64,000 nucleotides of DNA. Source: DSYU01 sp964437595. GTDB lineage: Bacteria; Chloroflexota; Anaerolineae; Anaerolineales; Anaerolineaceae. Shown one piece after another: positions 9,201 to 17,270 of this stretch (its first letter is position 1; the number at the start of each line of letters is the position of its first letter). The stretch lies in the NCBI GenBank assembly GCA_964437595.1, contig CAYTHO010000006.1, forward strand, positions 43,690 to 107,689. The letters run 5' to 3'. The notes under the pieces were generated by a model, which worked only from the letters and a program-made list of their open reading frames with translations, did not search any database and was not told where the DNA came from. Position numbers and translations under genes: made by a program.

Positions 9201-11762
9201 AACGGGGATAGAATCAGGCCTGTCTTGAGCGGCTTCCTTGAAGGCTGCCAGGGCCATATCAGTTCGATCCAGGAGCAGCGCGGTGCAGCCCAAACCCCAC
9301 TGCACGCGCCAGCGCAGTTCAGGCATATCCTCTGGCATATCGGCCAGTGAGCGGTAAGCCTCCAGAGCCTCTTCTAGCAGGCCGCGCTCGCGCAGGATAT
9401 CGGCCATTAAGAAGCGCGCTTCGAGGTTATTGGGCGTGAGGGTAAGAACGCGCTGGATTGCCTGTCCAGCCTGCTGCAGGCGAGCGTCCATCGTCTCGGC
9501 ATCCCATTCTTCCTCACTGGTGCGGAAATCCCCGAGCAGGATACGCGCATACAGCAAGGATGCGTCCGGTACAGGCAAGCCGCCGCGCAGGGCCAGTTCC
9601 AGAACTGGGAGCGCGCTTTCCGCATCGTTCAAATCGATCAACGCCAGGGCATATTCGTAAGCCAGATCCGGGGAACTGGCCCAATAGACGCGCACTTTAT
9701 CCAACACTGCGCGCGCTTCATTGGTGTGGCCTAACACCCGCAGGGTGCGGCCATATAAAAGCGCGCAGCGGGCCGATTCCTGAGATAGAATAAAGGCTTT
9801 CTTCAGGTGTGGCAGCGCCTCGGCCAGCAGTCCGGCTGCGATACTGGCTTCTCCCAGTGCCAGGTGCCCTTCTGGCTGGTCCGGTACAGCGGTGACTGCT
9901 GAACGCAGAGTTTCCAGCGCGCGCCGGCCCTCGCCTTGACCCGCCTGGACGCGGGCCAACGCCAGCCAGGGCGCCAGGTTTTCGGGGGCCAGCAGGGTCG
10001 CCCGCACCAGGTAGGTTGTGGCGCGGCTTGGGTCCCCCTGCGCGACCAGCGCCTGCCCAAAAATTCCTAGCGCGGCGCCGTTATTGGCATCTTCAGCTAG
10101 AATGGCTTCACTTAGCGAAACGGCAAGATCGGTACGTCCGGCATTTAACGCCACATGGGCGCACGCCAGACGGTCTGTTACCGAGGAGGGAGTAGATTGT
10201 TCCAGGACAACCTGCCATTCGGACAGGGCTTGTTCCCAGTTCCCAGCCTTCCCCCACAGATTGCCCAGCAGCCGCCGCCCAGACGTGCTGCCTGGGTTAA
10301 GGGCTGCAACGCCGCGCGCATAGTGGATAGCCTGGTCCAGGTTTCCCAGGCGCTCTTGTATGCGGCTGGCAAGCTGGAGCAGTGAATAATCCGTGGGGCG
10401 GATTGACAATAGCGCCTGCGCAAGGCGCGCGGCATCTTCCACCAGGTCCAGATCGAGGAGAATTTTGAGCGCATCCTCAGGGCACCAGGTATAGACAAAA
10501 TCGCCGCTAAAGGGCAGATCGAAACTGCGAACAGCTTCGAGCAGTTCAGCAGCACTTTGATGAGCCAAGTCGCGAGCCACGGCAGGCTCGGCCTGTACCA
10601 TCTGGCGCGCACGCTTGAGCTGGAGGAAAGCGCTGTCAACATCGCCAGGCACATGATCCATTACCATGGCAGAGTATGGATGGCTCATAAGAACCACGCC
10701 CAGTTCATTCTTCAGCCACCCAGCCGCGGATGCAAGATGTAAAACCTGGCCGCTTTCCATCAGCGGCCCGGTATCACTGGCTCCTTCGCCAACCTGCAAA
10801 TTCAGGCGCTGCAGGTACAGCCCTGCCAGCCATTGTTTCAAAGTGGTTTCAACCACGTTGAACAACGACAGCGCCTGGGCGCGGTCTCCAGATAATTGGT
10901 AGAAAGAACCCATCTGCTGCAGTCCGAGGGCGCGCTGAGAAAGGCCGGCCAGGTCGGGTTCGTTGACGCCGTTCTGGGCACGCAGGCTGGCAAATGCTGG
11001 ATGGCTAACGACGATATTGCCCGACAAAGCCGCGGCAATGCGCTCGCGCCCATGCAGGTTGAGCGCGCGCAGCAGGCACAACTGCATGGGAACTGGAAGA
11101 CCGTGCAGGAGCCGAGAAAAAGCGCTGACGTGATCCTCCTCGCACAGCGGCTGGCTGAGCTGAATATGGGCAATCAGCGCAAAGGGAATCGGCTGCGCAG
11201 CGCGAGGGAGCAAGCTGCGCAGCATCTCTTCAGGATCGGGAATGAGTCCATACAGGCAAGCCAGCGGCGTGCGCCAGACAGCAAAGGCATTCCCTGGCCC
11301 ATTATCTCCCTGGCCCGGCTTGGGCATAATCTCAGCCAGCAATCCGCTCCATGTGCCCGTCAGCCGCCGCCGCTCGCGTAAAGCAAGCGCCAGCAAAGCC
11401 GCCTCACGCAGGTTGACCGGGGGCTTGCCGGTTTGCTGGGCCATCTGATAAGCCTGTAGGGCGCGTTCTTGCATCGCCTGTCCTAAAGCAGCCAGCGGCT
11501 CGGCGCGCAGCGTTTCAGAGGGGCGCGGAACGCCATCCGTTACAGCGCCCAGGGCCAGCAGCGCCAGCCTGCCGGGGTTCCAGCTCTGAACCTGAGCGCC
11601 CAGGTTCTCCAGAGCTTCCTGGAGGCTGCTGGCCTGCTGCACACTTTGCCATACCAGCGGTTCCTGCCGCAGCGCCGCTAATACCTGCGCGGATTCCTCC
11701 GCCGGTAGAATCCGCCCGATTTCACTAAAAATATCGTTGGACTGCATAGAATCACCTGCCAT
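6294..11762 (-). CDS. Giant TPR-repeat protein (about 1820 residues)
   Basis: Almost the entire length consists of tetratricopeptide-type helical hairpins of about 34 residues, with recurring signatures such as AL.YRQALALEPSNARYAFKL, AWLTLATAYHMADRLPQAL and ALQVYQQAMRIAPGD. There are several dozen repeats, clearest from about residue 280 to the C-terminus. The first 280 residues are helical but less TPR-like. There is no signal peptide, transmembrane helix or catalytic motif, so a soluble cytoplasmic scaffold is inferred. It is the middle gene of an operon: 43 bp after the two-helix membrane protein gene, and coupled by ATGA to the peptidase gene. Partnering of TPR solenoids with caspase-fold peptidases is known elsewhere (for example TPR-CHAT). 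ATG 11762 and ATG 11747 are both possible; the latter has AGGTG close upstream. Confidence 0.85.
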   Translation of the reverse strand: MAGDSMQSNDIFSEIGRILPAEESAQVLAALRQEPLVWQSVQQASSLQEALENLGAQVQSWNPGRLALLALGAVTDGVPRPSETLRAEPLAALGQAMQERALQAYQMAQQTGKPPVNLREAALLALALRERRRLTGTWSGLLAEIMPKPGQGDNGPGNAFAVWRTPLACLYGLIPDPEEMLRSLLPRAAQPIPFALIAHIQLSQPLCEEDHVSAFSRLLHGLPVPMQLCLLRALNLHGRERIAAALSGNIVVSHPAFASLRAQNGVNEPDLAGLSQRALGLQQMGSFYQLSGDRAQALSLFNVVETTLKQWLAGLYLQRLNLQVGEGASDTGPLMESGQVLHLASAAGWLKNELGVVLMSHPYSAMVMDHVPGDVDSAFLQLKRARQMVQAEPAVARDLAHQSAAELLEAVRSFDLPFSGDFVYTWCPEDALKILLDLDLVEDAARLAQALLSIRPTDYSLLQLASRIQERLGNLDQAIHYARGVAALNPGSTSGRRLLGNLWGKAGNWEQALSEWQVVLEQSTPSSVTDRLACAHVALNAGRTDLAVSLSEAILAEDANNGAALGIFGQALVAQGDPSRATTYLVRATLLAPENLAPWLALARVQAGQGEGRRALETLRSAVTAVPDQPEGHLALGEASIAAGLLAEALPHLKKAFILSQESARCALLYGRTLRVLGHTNEARAVLDKVRVYWASSPDLAYEYALALIDLNDAESALPVLELALRGGLPVPDASLLYARILLGDFRTSEEEWDAETMDARLQQAGQAIQRVLTLTPNNLEARFLMADILRERGLLEEALEAYRSLADMPEDMPELRWRVQWGLGCTALLLDRTDMALAAFKEAAQDRPDSIPVLRSLADASLRANLLQEALECAASVLRLAPDDVNTLSWFANFVTRAGEPRKAVEALERAVQLDPERPDLLVNLASGQATAGDLPGARVTLEKLLSLAVVISRADLRRAAHVYLRLEDPQSALACYARALLADSQPSSGLLFEVAQLHERLGNYEAALDLVQQAIEDGLDQLPQPETLPIYLLQADLLALLDRPQAALAVLERALRLAQSEQGDFDEAENTTLNHIQGEIHDRFTRLMIHAGDLPAALHHAEKSLSCNLSNAALCYRAADLALALLQNDRAARIIKSFQVGEDGPLTALFRQGQSGSDLLALQVEMALAGESDIPPFDWVEAGLRETPGSARLMAAKARLLAREGSLAAAREQYIAARQKMGEGCALWLAEAALEVQAWKDVPDLYERCTLMQAGEARAQLGLARALVMCAERQQLSVVAGCLRNTPGPGALSEENHQKYEAAIRLAGRLVNTGEIGRWQARGQAAFAPSAQAARALASMPSQPEDIAALISALRHLNNRGAAIQVSRRYPDHALVLLQLALCYLGDSSTGNSPEGTPSTEGVSIARRAVLADPNQALGHAVLAMLNLQGGQLSAALDAYEAALSIWSDEPDWHDAAGDLCIQVGNLQTGMDHYRQALALEPSNARYAFKLGQSCLSDEDIAGAIGCLERSTAIDPTQPDAWLTLATAYHMADRLPQALEAARKASELNAASADALLIAGETALSMNLSDQALEFAQSAVRREPENAEAVLFLSNVLVLRGRVEDGLTMIEQACPDVKAFFPVAFERAKLIRRLHGPQAAVDVLEKLVKDYPEEPDLLNFLARTQAECGEVKAAERYAFRALRLDPNQPDLTLMLGRLNRKNGNLDQAVHLLGEVIRMEPNLVEAYIELGSVYQDRREFLQALQVYQQAMRIAPGDYQAYYQSGLILRDSKDYVNAEAMLRRAAELAPDSAGQVAVSIRRQLVAVIALNLVHHKQEVMIS

Positions 11763-11805
11763 TGTGCTGAATCCTGGAGTGCGAACGGCCCGACTTTGGG
11801 TATTG

Positions 11806-12126
11806 CTATATCACCCTGACCATAAAAAAGGCGACTATCAGCATGATGAAGCCAAATAGTACCAAGAAAATACCGATCCCGGCGCTGGTGCGCACCAACT
11901 GGTTTATCGCTTCCATCAATGAAGAAGCATTCCCCACCAGTCCGGCGATATCTTCGGTAAGGCCTTTCTGGGCCAGCCGCGCGGTCTGCGTAGCAATGGA
12001 ATGCACCTCTTTGCCCGATACGCGCGTGACGAGTAAGATGATGCCTGCGCCAATGGAAATCACGCCCAGCAGCGTCAGGCTGGTAGCAAGGATAAAGACG
12101 AAGTCTTTTACATCGTAAGGGAACAT
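11806..12126 (-). CDS. Two-helix small membrane protein, first gene of the TPR/peptidase operon
   Basis: A 106-residue protein with one hydrophobic helix at about residues 9-33 and a second at about 82-104, joined by a polar amphipathic stretch containing ARLAQKGLTEDIAGLVG. No known domain is recognised. The start at 12126 has a strong AGGAGG site. The gene is first behind a perfect sigma-54 promoter (12159-12175) and 43 bp before the giant TPR gene. Being led by a membrane protein suggests that the soluble TPR/peptidase pair is recruited to, or acts on, the membrane. The polar loop could be a docking site or a cleavage substrate; this is speculation from gene order. Confidence 0.75.
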   Translation of the reverse strand: MFPYDVKDFVFILATSLTLLGVISIGAGIILLVTRVSGKEVHSIATQTARLAQKGLTEDIAGLVGNASSLMEAINQLVRTSAGIGIFLVLFGFIMLIVAFFMVRVI

Positions 12127-12158
12127 ACTGCCTCCTGGAGAATCTCTAGGAGGAAGAG

Positions 12159-12175
12159 ATGCAATATACGTGCCA
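12159..12175 (-). promoter_or_regulatory. Sigma-54 (-24/-12) promoter of the membrane protein/TPR/peptidase operon
   Basis: Read on the minus strand this is TGGCAC-GTATA-TTGCAT, a perfect match to the sigma-54 consensus TGGCAC-N5-TTGCW with the invariant GG and GC at correct spacing. Transcription should start about 12 bases past the -12 element, near 12148-12150, leaving a short leader with AGGAGG before ATG 12126. A sigma-54 gene is encoded a few kb upstream. No upstream activator site was identified. Confidence 0.88.
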
Positions 12176-12183
12176 GAAAATCA

Positions 12184-12224
12184 AACATGCCGCCGTTGGG
12201 CCTTTTGCTCAACGGCGGCATGTT
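12184..12224 (-). terminator. Terminator of the SDR operon
   Basis: A perfect 15-bp stem (12184-12198 with 12210-12224) and an 11-base loop lie just past the stop of the SDR gene at 12235. On the minus strand the stem is followed by the T-rich TTTGATTTTC. It separates the SDR unit from the sigma-54 promoter that starts the next operon. Confidence 0.85.
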
Positions 12225-12234
12225 CACTTTTGAT

Positions 12235-13107
12235 TTAGACAGCTTCCTGCCAACTCACGGCAACATTCCGTTTTTCCCGAGCCGCGCGCCAGCGGTTGTT
12301 GATCAGCGCAGCGATCCACGCCGGAGGAAGCAGGCCGCCCAATAACTGAAGCATGCTGTTCAGCAGGCCAGGAATGACCAGCGCCCGGCCTTTCAGCGCG
12401 CAGTCGATGGTTTGGGCTGCCACGGCTCCGGTGTTCTGGGTGGTCACCTGGCCCATCCAACCCTGTACCTCAATTGCCTCGATGCATTCGCGAGTAGTGG
12501 GCATGCCGGCGGGGCACAGTACGGTCACCGTTGCGCCCAACTCGCGTACTTCTTCCCGCAGCGCCAGAGAAAAATCCAGCAAAAAGCGCTTAGAGGCTGC
12601 ATACGTAGCCTTGACGGGCATGGGGTAGAACGCCGCCAGGCTGGCAACATTGATGATGCGGAAAGCAGCCATCGGGTCGCGGTGCTCGAGCAAGGCATGG
12701 GTCATTTCCAGAGTGCCCTCAATGTTGAGACGCAGAATAGTGCGTATTTGCTGGCGGGTCTGTTCGTAGAATAATCCCTCATAATCCAGGCCTGCCACAT
12801 TGATGAGCATCCAGAAGCGCAGCCCCTTGGTGCGGATGCCCTCGAAAAGGGCATTTCGCGCGGCAACGTCTGTCAAATCGCAGGGCTGCACCATCACGCG
12901 CACGCCGTAAGCATTGCGCAGTCCCTCAGCCAACATCTCCAACGGTTCCTGGCGCAGATCAGTGAGGAACAGGTCCCACCCGCGGCTGGCGCACTCTACC
13001 GCAAAAGCCTTGCCCAGGCCGCCCGCCGCGCCAGAAATCACCACCGATGGTACACCCGTGGCAAAAACGTTCATCTGAGGCGTATTCTCAATTGCATTTG
13101 CGATCAT
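12235..13107 (-). CDS. Short-chain dehydrogenase/reductase (SDR)
   Basis: A 290-residue classical SDR. It has the dinucleotide-binding motif SGAAGGLGKAFA near residues 20-32, a serine in NVASLAAFYP, and the catalytic YAASK about 15 residues later. It catalyses an NAD(P)-dependent oxidation or reduction of an unknown carbonyl or alcohol. The C-terminal region is hydrophobic, as in SDRs linked to lipid or steroid substrates. The frame is open further upstream, but ATG 13107 overlaps the TGA of the preceding SDR gene (ATGA), and everything upstream of it would duplicate that gene in another frame, so this start is chosen. A terminator follows at 12184-12224. Confidence 0.85.
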   Translation of the reverse strand: MIANAIENTPQMNVFATGVPSVVISGAAGGLGKAFAVECASRGWDLFLTDLRQEPLEMLAEGLRNAYGVRVMVQPCDLTDVAARNALFEGIRTKGLRFWMLINVAGLDYEGLFYEQTRQQIRTILRLNIEGTLEMTHALLEHRDPMAAFRIINVASLAAFYPMPVKATYAASKRFLLDFSLALREEVRELGATVTVLCPAGMPTTRECIEAIEVQGWMGQVTTQNTGAVAAQTIDCALKGRALVIPGLLNSMLQLLGGLLPPAWIAALINNRWRAAREKRNVAVSWQEAV

Positions 13108-14006
13108 TGTTCGCCCTCCAGCACAGGATTTTCCTGGGAAATACCACACATCTGTTCTGATAAGGCCCACAGGCGCAGCGCGGAATCGCGGTTTAAGGCC
13201 TGCTTGCTGGCTTTCTTGGGCGCACTGTCCTTCCAGTAGATCTCTGGCGAAAACTCGATCGAAGGTTCTGTAACCAGGTAAGCAATTCCTTTGGCCGACT
13301 CCTGCGGTGTGACCCCGCCCGAGCGCCGCCTGGCCCAAATCCAGCGCACCAGGCCAGGGTTGCCTTTCAGTCCAATATCAGTCTTCACCAGGCCCGGGTC
13401 GGCAGCGAAAGCGCGCACGCTGGCCCCCTCCCCCAGAATGCGGTTGAGTTGCAGGGTAAATAACACATTCGCCAGCTTGGTCTGCCCGTAAGCACGCAGG
13501 CCGTTGTAACGACGGCGAAGTTGGATATCTTCCCATTTGAGGCGGGCGCCAAAATGTGAATCCGAGCTGACCGTTACAACCCGCCCCATCGGCGCGGCCT
13601 TGAGCAGCGGCAGAAGCGAATGGGTGAGTAGAAACGGCGCCAGGTGATTGACCGCCCACTGCGTCTCAAAGCCCTCGGGGGTCAGCGTCAGCCAGTAGGT
13701 AAACGTCCCGGCATTATTGACCAGTCCATCTATGCATCCTCGCCCACTGTTCATCACCAGCCCGTGAATTTCACCGGCCAGCCGGCGCACATGGCTCTGC
13801 AAGGAAAGGTCGGCGATGCAGTACACAGCGCCCGCATTCGGGTTAATGAAGCGCAGTTTTTGTTCTGCTTCCCGGCAGCGCTCCGCCGAGCGCCCTACGC
13901 CAATCACCCAGGCGCCCTGGCGGGTAAGGATCTCGGCTACCGCCAGCCCAATCCCGGATGTGGCCCCGGTGACGACAAAAGTCTTATCTGATAAGGTTGT
14001 ATCCAT
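13104..14006 (-). CDS. SDR oxidoreductase, retinol-dehydrogenase/protochlorophyllide-reductase-like
   Basis: A 300-residue SDR. It shows TGATSGIGLAVA near residues 14-25 (cofactor binding), VNNAGTFTYW (NNAG motif), SSDSHFGAR with the catalytic serine, and YGQTKLANVLF with the Tyr and Lys. The arrangement is like the retinol dehydrogenase or oxidoreductase group that includes WW-domain oxidoreductase relatives. The substrate is not predictable. It is translationally coupled to the second SDR gene. The pair is cut off from the sigma-54 operon upstream by a terminator at 14057-14077, so it probably has its own promoter in the 14007-14056 gap. Confidence 0.85.
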   Translation of the reverse strand: MDTTLSDKTFVVTGATSGIGLAVAEILTRQGAWVIGVGRSAERCREAEQKLRFINPNAGAVYCIADLSLQSHVRRLAGEIHGLVMNSGRGCIDGLVNNAGTFTYWLTLTPEGFETQWAVNHLAPFLLTHSLLPLLKAAPMGRVVTVSSDSHFGARLKWEDIQLRRRYNGLRAYGQTKLANVLFTLQLNRILGEGASVRAFAADPGLVKTDIGLKGNPGLVRWIWARRRSGGVTPQESAKGIAYLVTEPSIEFSPEIYWKDSAPKKASKQALNRDSALRLWALSEQMCGISQENPVLEGEQ

Positions 14007-14056
14007 AGGTTATCCCATCCTTTTCTGGTAATACGATACCGCATGGAAGGATGGAG

Positions 14057-14077
14057 AAAAATCCACCTATGGGTGGA
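14057..14077 (-). terminator. Terminator of the rpoN/kinase/activator operon
   Basis: On the minus strand the sequence is TCCACC-CATA-GGTGGA followed by TTTTTC, a compact intrinsic terminator 20 bases beyond the activator stop at 14098. It confirms that the activator gene ends here without a missing HTH-coding continuation. Confidence 0.75.
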
Positions 14078-14097
14078 AACGCGGGGTGGAGAAAACG

Positions 14098-15276
14098 TTA
14101 TTGTTCGGCAGCCTTCACGATATCCGCCGGCAGGTCGGGCAGGTCAATCGTTTCTCCGTCGCAAAAGAGCATGGCCCGTTCGATGGCGTTGTTTAACTCA
14201 CGAATGTTGCCAGCCCAGTTGTACGCCGTCAGCGCCTGCATGGCAAGCGGTGATACATTGGTGACATTCATGCCCTGCTTGGCATTGTGCATCCGCAAAA
14301 AATGCCCGACCAGCTCAGGAATATCGCCAGGGCGCTCGCGCAGGGGCGGCAGATGCAGGTCAACCACCTTCAGGCGATAATAGAGGTCCTCGCGGAACTG
14401 CCCATCGCGGATCATGGTCTTCAGGTCGCGGTTGGAGGCAGCCAGGAGCTGCACATCCACATGGATGAGGTTGGTACCGCCCACCCGCCGGAAAGCACGT
14501 TCCTCCAGCGCGCGCAGCAGCTTGGCCTGGATATCCAGCGGCATCGAGGATATTTCGTCCAGGAAAAGCACGCCGCCATCGGCCACTTCCATCAGGCCGT
14601 TCTTTTTCCGTTCCGCGCCGGTAAATGCGCCAGCCTCGTAGCCAAACAGCTCTGATTCGAGCATGGTGGGTTGGATCGCCGCGCAGTTGATGGCGATAAA
14701 GGCTTTGTTGGCGCGCGGGCCGCTCTGGTGGATGAATTTCGCCAGCACTTCCTTACCCGTGCCTGTTTCGCCTGTAATCAGCACAGAAACCGAAGCAGCC
14801 GCAGCGCGCTGGGCCATAGCCAGCATTTTTTGCAGGCTGGTCTTCTCACCGATAATGGTTGTGCCGCTGCGCTTCTGCGTTTCGCGCAGGTGGTTCAGTT
14901 CGCGGCGCATCGAAACGATCTCGCAGGCCCGCTGGAGCGATTTTTCCAACTGTGAAAATTGGATCGGCTTGGCCAAAAAATCATGCGCGCCATTCTTAAT
15001 TGCATCCACGGCCATCTCAATATCGCCATAGGCAGTGATCAGGATGATCGGCGGGCGCACAGGCAGGTTGGTGGTTTCGTAAAGCAGGTTAGGGCCGTAG
15101 CCGTCTGGGAGCTGCACATCCAGCAGAACCACATCGCTGTCGCCGCGCTGAAGACAGGCGCGCGCATCTGCCAGCGTGCCCACACCGCGCGCCTCGTAAC
15201 CACGCGATGTCAGAAATTCCTCGGCATTGCGCCGGAAGGTTTCCTCATCATCCACAATTAAAACCGTAAAACTCAT
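14098..15276 (-). CDS. NtrC-family sigma-54 activator lacking the DNA-binding domain
   Basis: A 392-residue response regulator. The receiver domain is at 1-120 with acidic DD at 9-10, phospho-acceptor Asp53 in LLDVQLPDG, and Lys in FLAKPIQF. It is followed by an AAA+ domain at about 140-375. Walker A is GETGTGKE, the sigma-54 contact loop is GAFTGA, Walker B is GGVLFLDEIS, and the R-finger region lies in LRALEERAFRRVGG. The protein ends at PDLPADIVKAAEQ, about 60-80 residues shorter than NtrC, with no Fis-type helix-turn-helix. It should therefore activate sigma-54 holoenzyme from solution, as described for FlgR-type activators. The gene start overlaps the histidine kinase stop (ATGA), so this kinase is its likely partner. 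Confidence 0.93.
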   Translation of the reverse strand: MSFTVLIVDDEETFRRNAEEFLTSRGYEARGVGTLADARACLQRGDSDVVLLDVQLPDGYGPNLLYETTNLPVRPPIILITAYGDIEMAVDAIKNGAHDFLAKPIQFSQLEKSLQRACEIVSMRRELNHLRETQKRSGTTIIGEKTSLQKMLAMAQRAAAASVSVLITGETGTGKEVLAKFIHQSGPRANKAFIAINCAAIQPTMLESELFGYEAGAFTGAERKKNGLMEVADGGVLFLDEISSMPLDIQAKLLRALEERAFRRVGGTNLIHVDVQLLAASNRDLKTMIRDGQFREDLYYRLKVVDLHLPPLRERPGDIPELVGHFLRMHNAKQGMNVTNVSPLAMQALTAYNWAGNIRELNNAIERAMLFCDGETIDLPDLPADIVKAAEQ

Positions 15277-17270
15277 TGCGTCTCTCCCTGGAACGCTGAC
15301 AAAGTAACATGAAACACCGTCCCACCGGGAAAGGTGTTCACTGTGATGCCGCCGTGATGCGCGGTGACGATGCGCTTGGTAATTGCCAGGCCTAACCCGG
15401 TCCCCTGCGACTTAGTTGTGACGAAGGGTTCGAAGATGCGCTCGCGAACTTCATCCGGGATACCGGGCCCGTTATCGGTAATTGTAACCTCGACTTGCGG
15501 CCTTCCCACGCACTGCTGGCATGCCGCTACGCGTACCGCCAGAGTCCCCCCACTGACAACATTTTCCCTGGCGATTCCTGGAGAGTTCTCTGCGCTGTTG
15601 GCGTTACTCGCTATGCTCATAGCCTCAACTGCATTGCTGATCAGGTTGGTGAAAACCTGTTCAAGCGAGCGCGGATCGCCTAAAACAGGAGGCGTATCGG
15701 GCTCAGCCTGAAAGAAGGCCGTAATATTTACCTTTGCCATGCGCGGGCGCCAGCGGTCGAGCAGGCGGCGCAGCAGGGCCTCCAGATCTACTGACTCAAA
15801 CTTGTGCTCTACCTGCCGCGAGAAATTGAGCACCCCTTCCATCAGGTGGTTGAGGCGGGTGCAGTCGTTCAGCAGTCGGAGGATACTTTCTTGATTAGGA
15901 TCCCCTTCTGGCAGTTTGACGGTGAGTAGCTGCAGGCCGGTGGAAATGTTATTGATTGGGTTGCGCACCTCGTGGGCGAAGACAGCCGTTACCTCGCCCA
16001 GAACAGCGCGCTGCTCCAACTGCTGAGTACGGTTGCGGATTTCTTCGTTCTCGCTAACGTCGCGGAAAAAGATAACAATTGCCAGGGTTTCGCCTTCGCG
16101 CTCGACAGGGATAATTTGAACGTGCGCCGGGAAAGACTGCCCATTACGGCGGTGCAGCGAGACGCTGCCCATGTTGTGGGTGGGGATACCCTGGCAGGCC
16201 GTTTCGAGAGCGGGCAGCAGCCGCTCGGGGCCGATGAGAATATTTTCTACCGGCTGGCCTTTGACTTCCCAATCCGCGTAACCCAGCATCCATTCCGCAG
16301 CCGGGTTCATTTCGTTTACGGATAAATCGCGATTCACCAGCAGAATGCCCTCCTGGGTATTCTCCCCAATCGAGCGCCAGATGCAGAGATCGCGGCGGTT
16401 TTCCATTGCCAGCTCTCGAAGGCTGGTGAGCTGCGCTATGTTTTCCAGCACCCCGTTGAACTGCTTGCCCAGCATCTCAACCAGTGTAAGCGTGCTTTCA
16501 GTAGGCTCTTGAACCAGGTCGGCCAGCACCAGCAGCCCGTTATGGGGAATGGGCACTGAAGCCAGATAGGTGAAATCCTTCATGCGCGCGGCACGGTGCA
16601 GATCCGTTTGCACGCGGCGCCCCGGGCGCCAGATGAAGGGTTTCGAGAGCCGCAGCAGGTCGTTTGCAGAAATCGTATCCGGCAGCAGATTGGCTTCGCC
16701 ATCCTCTGCGGCCTTCCACACCAGCGAGTCCCCTGCTTCCATTCGGTATAACGCGGCAACCGACAACTCCAACGCCTGCCGGGTGGCAGCGAGGCCGCGG
16801 GTGAGCGTCTGGCGCATGGATTCCTGCTCTGGCAGCCGGTTGATCTCCACCAGCGTCTCGGCAAGCCGTTCCATGCGGCTAATGATTTTCTTACGATGGC
16901 TCTCTAGTGGATAAAAAACCAGGGCCAGCCACTGTCCAGAAGCATCCAGTGCGTGCACCTGCAAATTGATCGGCAGCGGCTGCCGGTTACGCCGGTCGAT
17001 GAACACACTGAGCACCTCATCGCCTGCCAGCACATGCGTTGGCAGCCCGCTGACCAGGCTGCGCAGGTCACGCGCATTGATTTCATTAAAGGCAAAGGCT
17101 GTGAGCTGAAGAAATGCGCTATTCGCCAGGATAATTTGCTCTCGTGGATTGTCTATTAACAGCGTCGGGGACGTCAGAAGTTGGAACAAGGCGGAAAATT
17201 CCACCTCACCTGGCAACTTCGTCCGCCGCGGCTGGCCCATGGATGGACGGGTAGGAAACGCCGCTGTCAT
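15273..17270 (-). CDS. Cytosolic PAS-GAF-PAS sensor histidine kinase, NtrB-like
   Basis: A 665-residue kinase without transmembrane helices. A PAS domain spans about 22-130, a GAF-like region about 140-285 and a second PAS about 300-415. HisKA follows with the phospho-acceptor in VFAHEVRNPINNI, and HATPase_c has an N-box (NLISNAVEAM), G1 (DNGPGIP) and G2 (GTGLGLAI). Absence of membrane segments implies sensing of an intracellular signal. It lies between sigma-54 and the HTH-less activator with ATGA overlaps on both sides (17267-17270 and 15273-15276), which makes it the probable phosphodonor for that activator. The ligand of the PAS/GAF domains is unknown; no heme or flavin signature residue could be assigned by eye. 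Confidence 0.93.
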   Translation of the reverse strand: MTAAFPTRPSMGQPRRTKLPGEVEFSALFQLLTSPTLLIDNPREQIILANSAFLQLTAFAFNEINARDLRSLVSGLPTHVLAGDEVLSVFIDRRNRQPLPINLQVHALDASGQWLALVFYPLESHRKKIISRMERLAETLVEINRLPEQESMRQTLTRGLAATRQALELSVAALYRMEAGDSLVWKAAEDGEANLLPDTISANDLLRLSKPFIWRPGRRVQTDLHRAARMKDFTYLASVPIPHNGLLVLADLVQEPTESTLTLVEMLGKQFNGVLENIAQLTSLRELAMENRRDLCIWRSIGENTQEGILLVNRDLSVNEMNPAAEWMLGYADWEVKGQPVENILIGPERLLPALETACQGIPTHNMGSVSLHRRNGQSFPAHVQIIPVEREGETLAIVIFFRDVSENEEIRNRTQQLEQRAVLGEVTAVFAHEVRNPINNISTGLQLLTVKLPEGDPNQESILRLLNDCTRLNHLMEGVLNFSRQVEHKFESVDLEALLRRLLDRWRPRMAKVNITAFFQAEPDTPPVLGDPRSLEQVFTNLISNAVEAMSIASNANSAENSPGIARENVVSGGTLAVRVAACQQCVGRPQVEVTITDNGPGIPDEVRERIFEPFVTTKSQGTGLGLAITKRIVTAHHGGITVNTFPGGTVFHVTLSAFQGETQ

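Noticed and set aside
13108..13338. N-terminal extension of the second SDR by 77 codons
   Set aside because: It would overlap the first SDR gene completely in another frame. The ATGA junction and the nucleotide-binding motif position support ATG 13107.
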